DNA of 5,041 nt, from NCBI GenBank assembly GCA_902463235.1, contig CABQER010000072.1, forward strand, positions 1 to 5,041, read 5' to 3'. Of the stretch, positions 4,859-5,041 are shown one piece after another. Made by a program: the position numbers and the translations under genes. Below the pieces are notes generated by a model. The model saw nothing but the letters and a program-made list of their open reading frames with translations. It did no database searches and was not told the DNA's origin. The stretch comes from an uncultured Faecalibacterium sp. Its GTDB lineage: Bacteria > Bacillota > Clostridia > Oscillospirales > Ruminococcaceae. Every line of letters begins with the position of its first letter. The stretch's first letter is position 1.

Positions 4859-5041
4859 TTACTCCTTTTCCATGGTCTGTCGGAAGTAGTACACTGCGCC
4901 CACCATACCGGCATCGTTGTGCAGCTGAGCGGCGCGCACTTCCAGCCCCTCTGCAAAGGCGGGCATGACCGATGCTTTCACCTTTGCGGCAATGGGTTCG
5001 ATCAGCAGTTTCTGCTGCGCGCTCACGCCGCCGCCGATCAG
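4859..5041 (-). CDS. ROK-family sugar kinase, C-terminal part (partial)
   Basis: Only the last 60 codons and the TAA stop (4861-4859) are in the window; the gene continues past 5041. The fragment begins LIGGGVSAQQKLLIEPI and ends with AAQLHNDAGMVGAVYYF before a short charged tail. The IGGGVS glycine motif and the L-x-NDAG-x-x-GA segment are characteristic of the C-terminal end of ROK kinases such as glucokinase, which phosphorylate hexoses or acetylated amino sugars with ATP. It is followed after 6 bases by the SGNH esterase, whose Shine-Dalgarno sequence is made from its last codons. The sugar specificity cannot be judged because the catalytic Asp and zinc-binding region lie outside. Confidence 0.88.
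   Translation of the reverse strand: MIGGGVSAQQKLLIEPIAAKVKASVMPAFAEGLEVRAAQLHNDAGMVGAVYYFRQTMEKE

Overview
The window looks like chromosomal DNA from a low-to-moderate GC Gram-positive gut bacterium of the Clostridia, most likely Oscillospiraceae (Faecalibacterium or a close relative). This rests on the DUF6465-type small protein, the cytosolic BMP-family protein without a signal peptide, strong AGGAGG-type ribosome binding sites, GC-rich genes separated by AT-rich gaps, and tight operon spacing. The genus is an inference from protein style, not a search result. I see no mobile element, CRISPR array, rRNA or tRNA.

Left part (1-2780, plus strand): a two-gene unit. A promoter-like extended -10 near 56-64 and a GC-rich leader with two mutually exclusive hairpins precede a 641-residue cytosolic protein that joins a ParB/sulfiredoxin-like N-terminal region to a BMP/PnrA-type ligand-binding domain. 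After 37 bases comes a GTG-started metallophosphoesterase of 218 residues. A near-perfect 16-bp hairpin with a U tract ends the unit.

Middle part (2781-4001, minus strand): two short, separately promoted genes. One encodes a 102-residue DUF6465 protein with a basic, Ala/Lys-rich N-terminal tail containing an AT-hook-like RGRP. It has a good sigma-70/A-type promoter and a structured 5' leader. The other encodes a 159-residue helical protein with a C-x2-C-x3-C cluster and no function I can name.

Right part (4106-5041, minus strand): the 3' end of a ROK-family sugar kinase gene, then, 6 bases later, an SGNH/GDSL esterase whose ribosome binding site abuts the kinase stop codon. A perfect 14-bp inverted repeat with seven U residues terminates this operon. 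The kinase plus esterase pair suggests sugar or deacylated glycan use.

The most interesting item is the left operon. A ligand-binding domain that is normally an extracellular lipoprotein is here intracellular, fused to a ParB-like region and paired with a phosphoesterase. This could be an intracellular nucleoside/nucleotide-sensing module, but that is a hypothesis.
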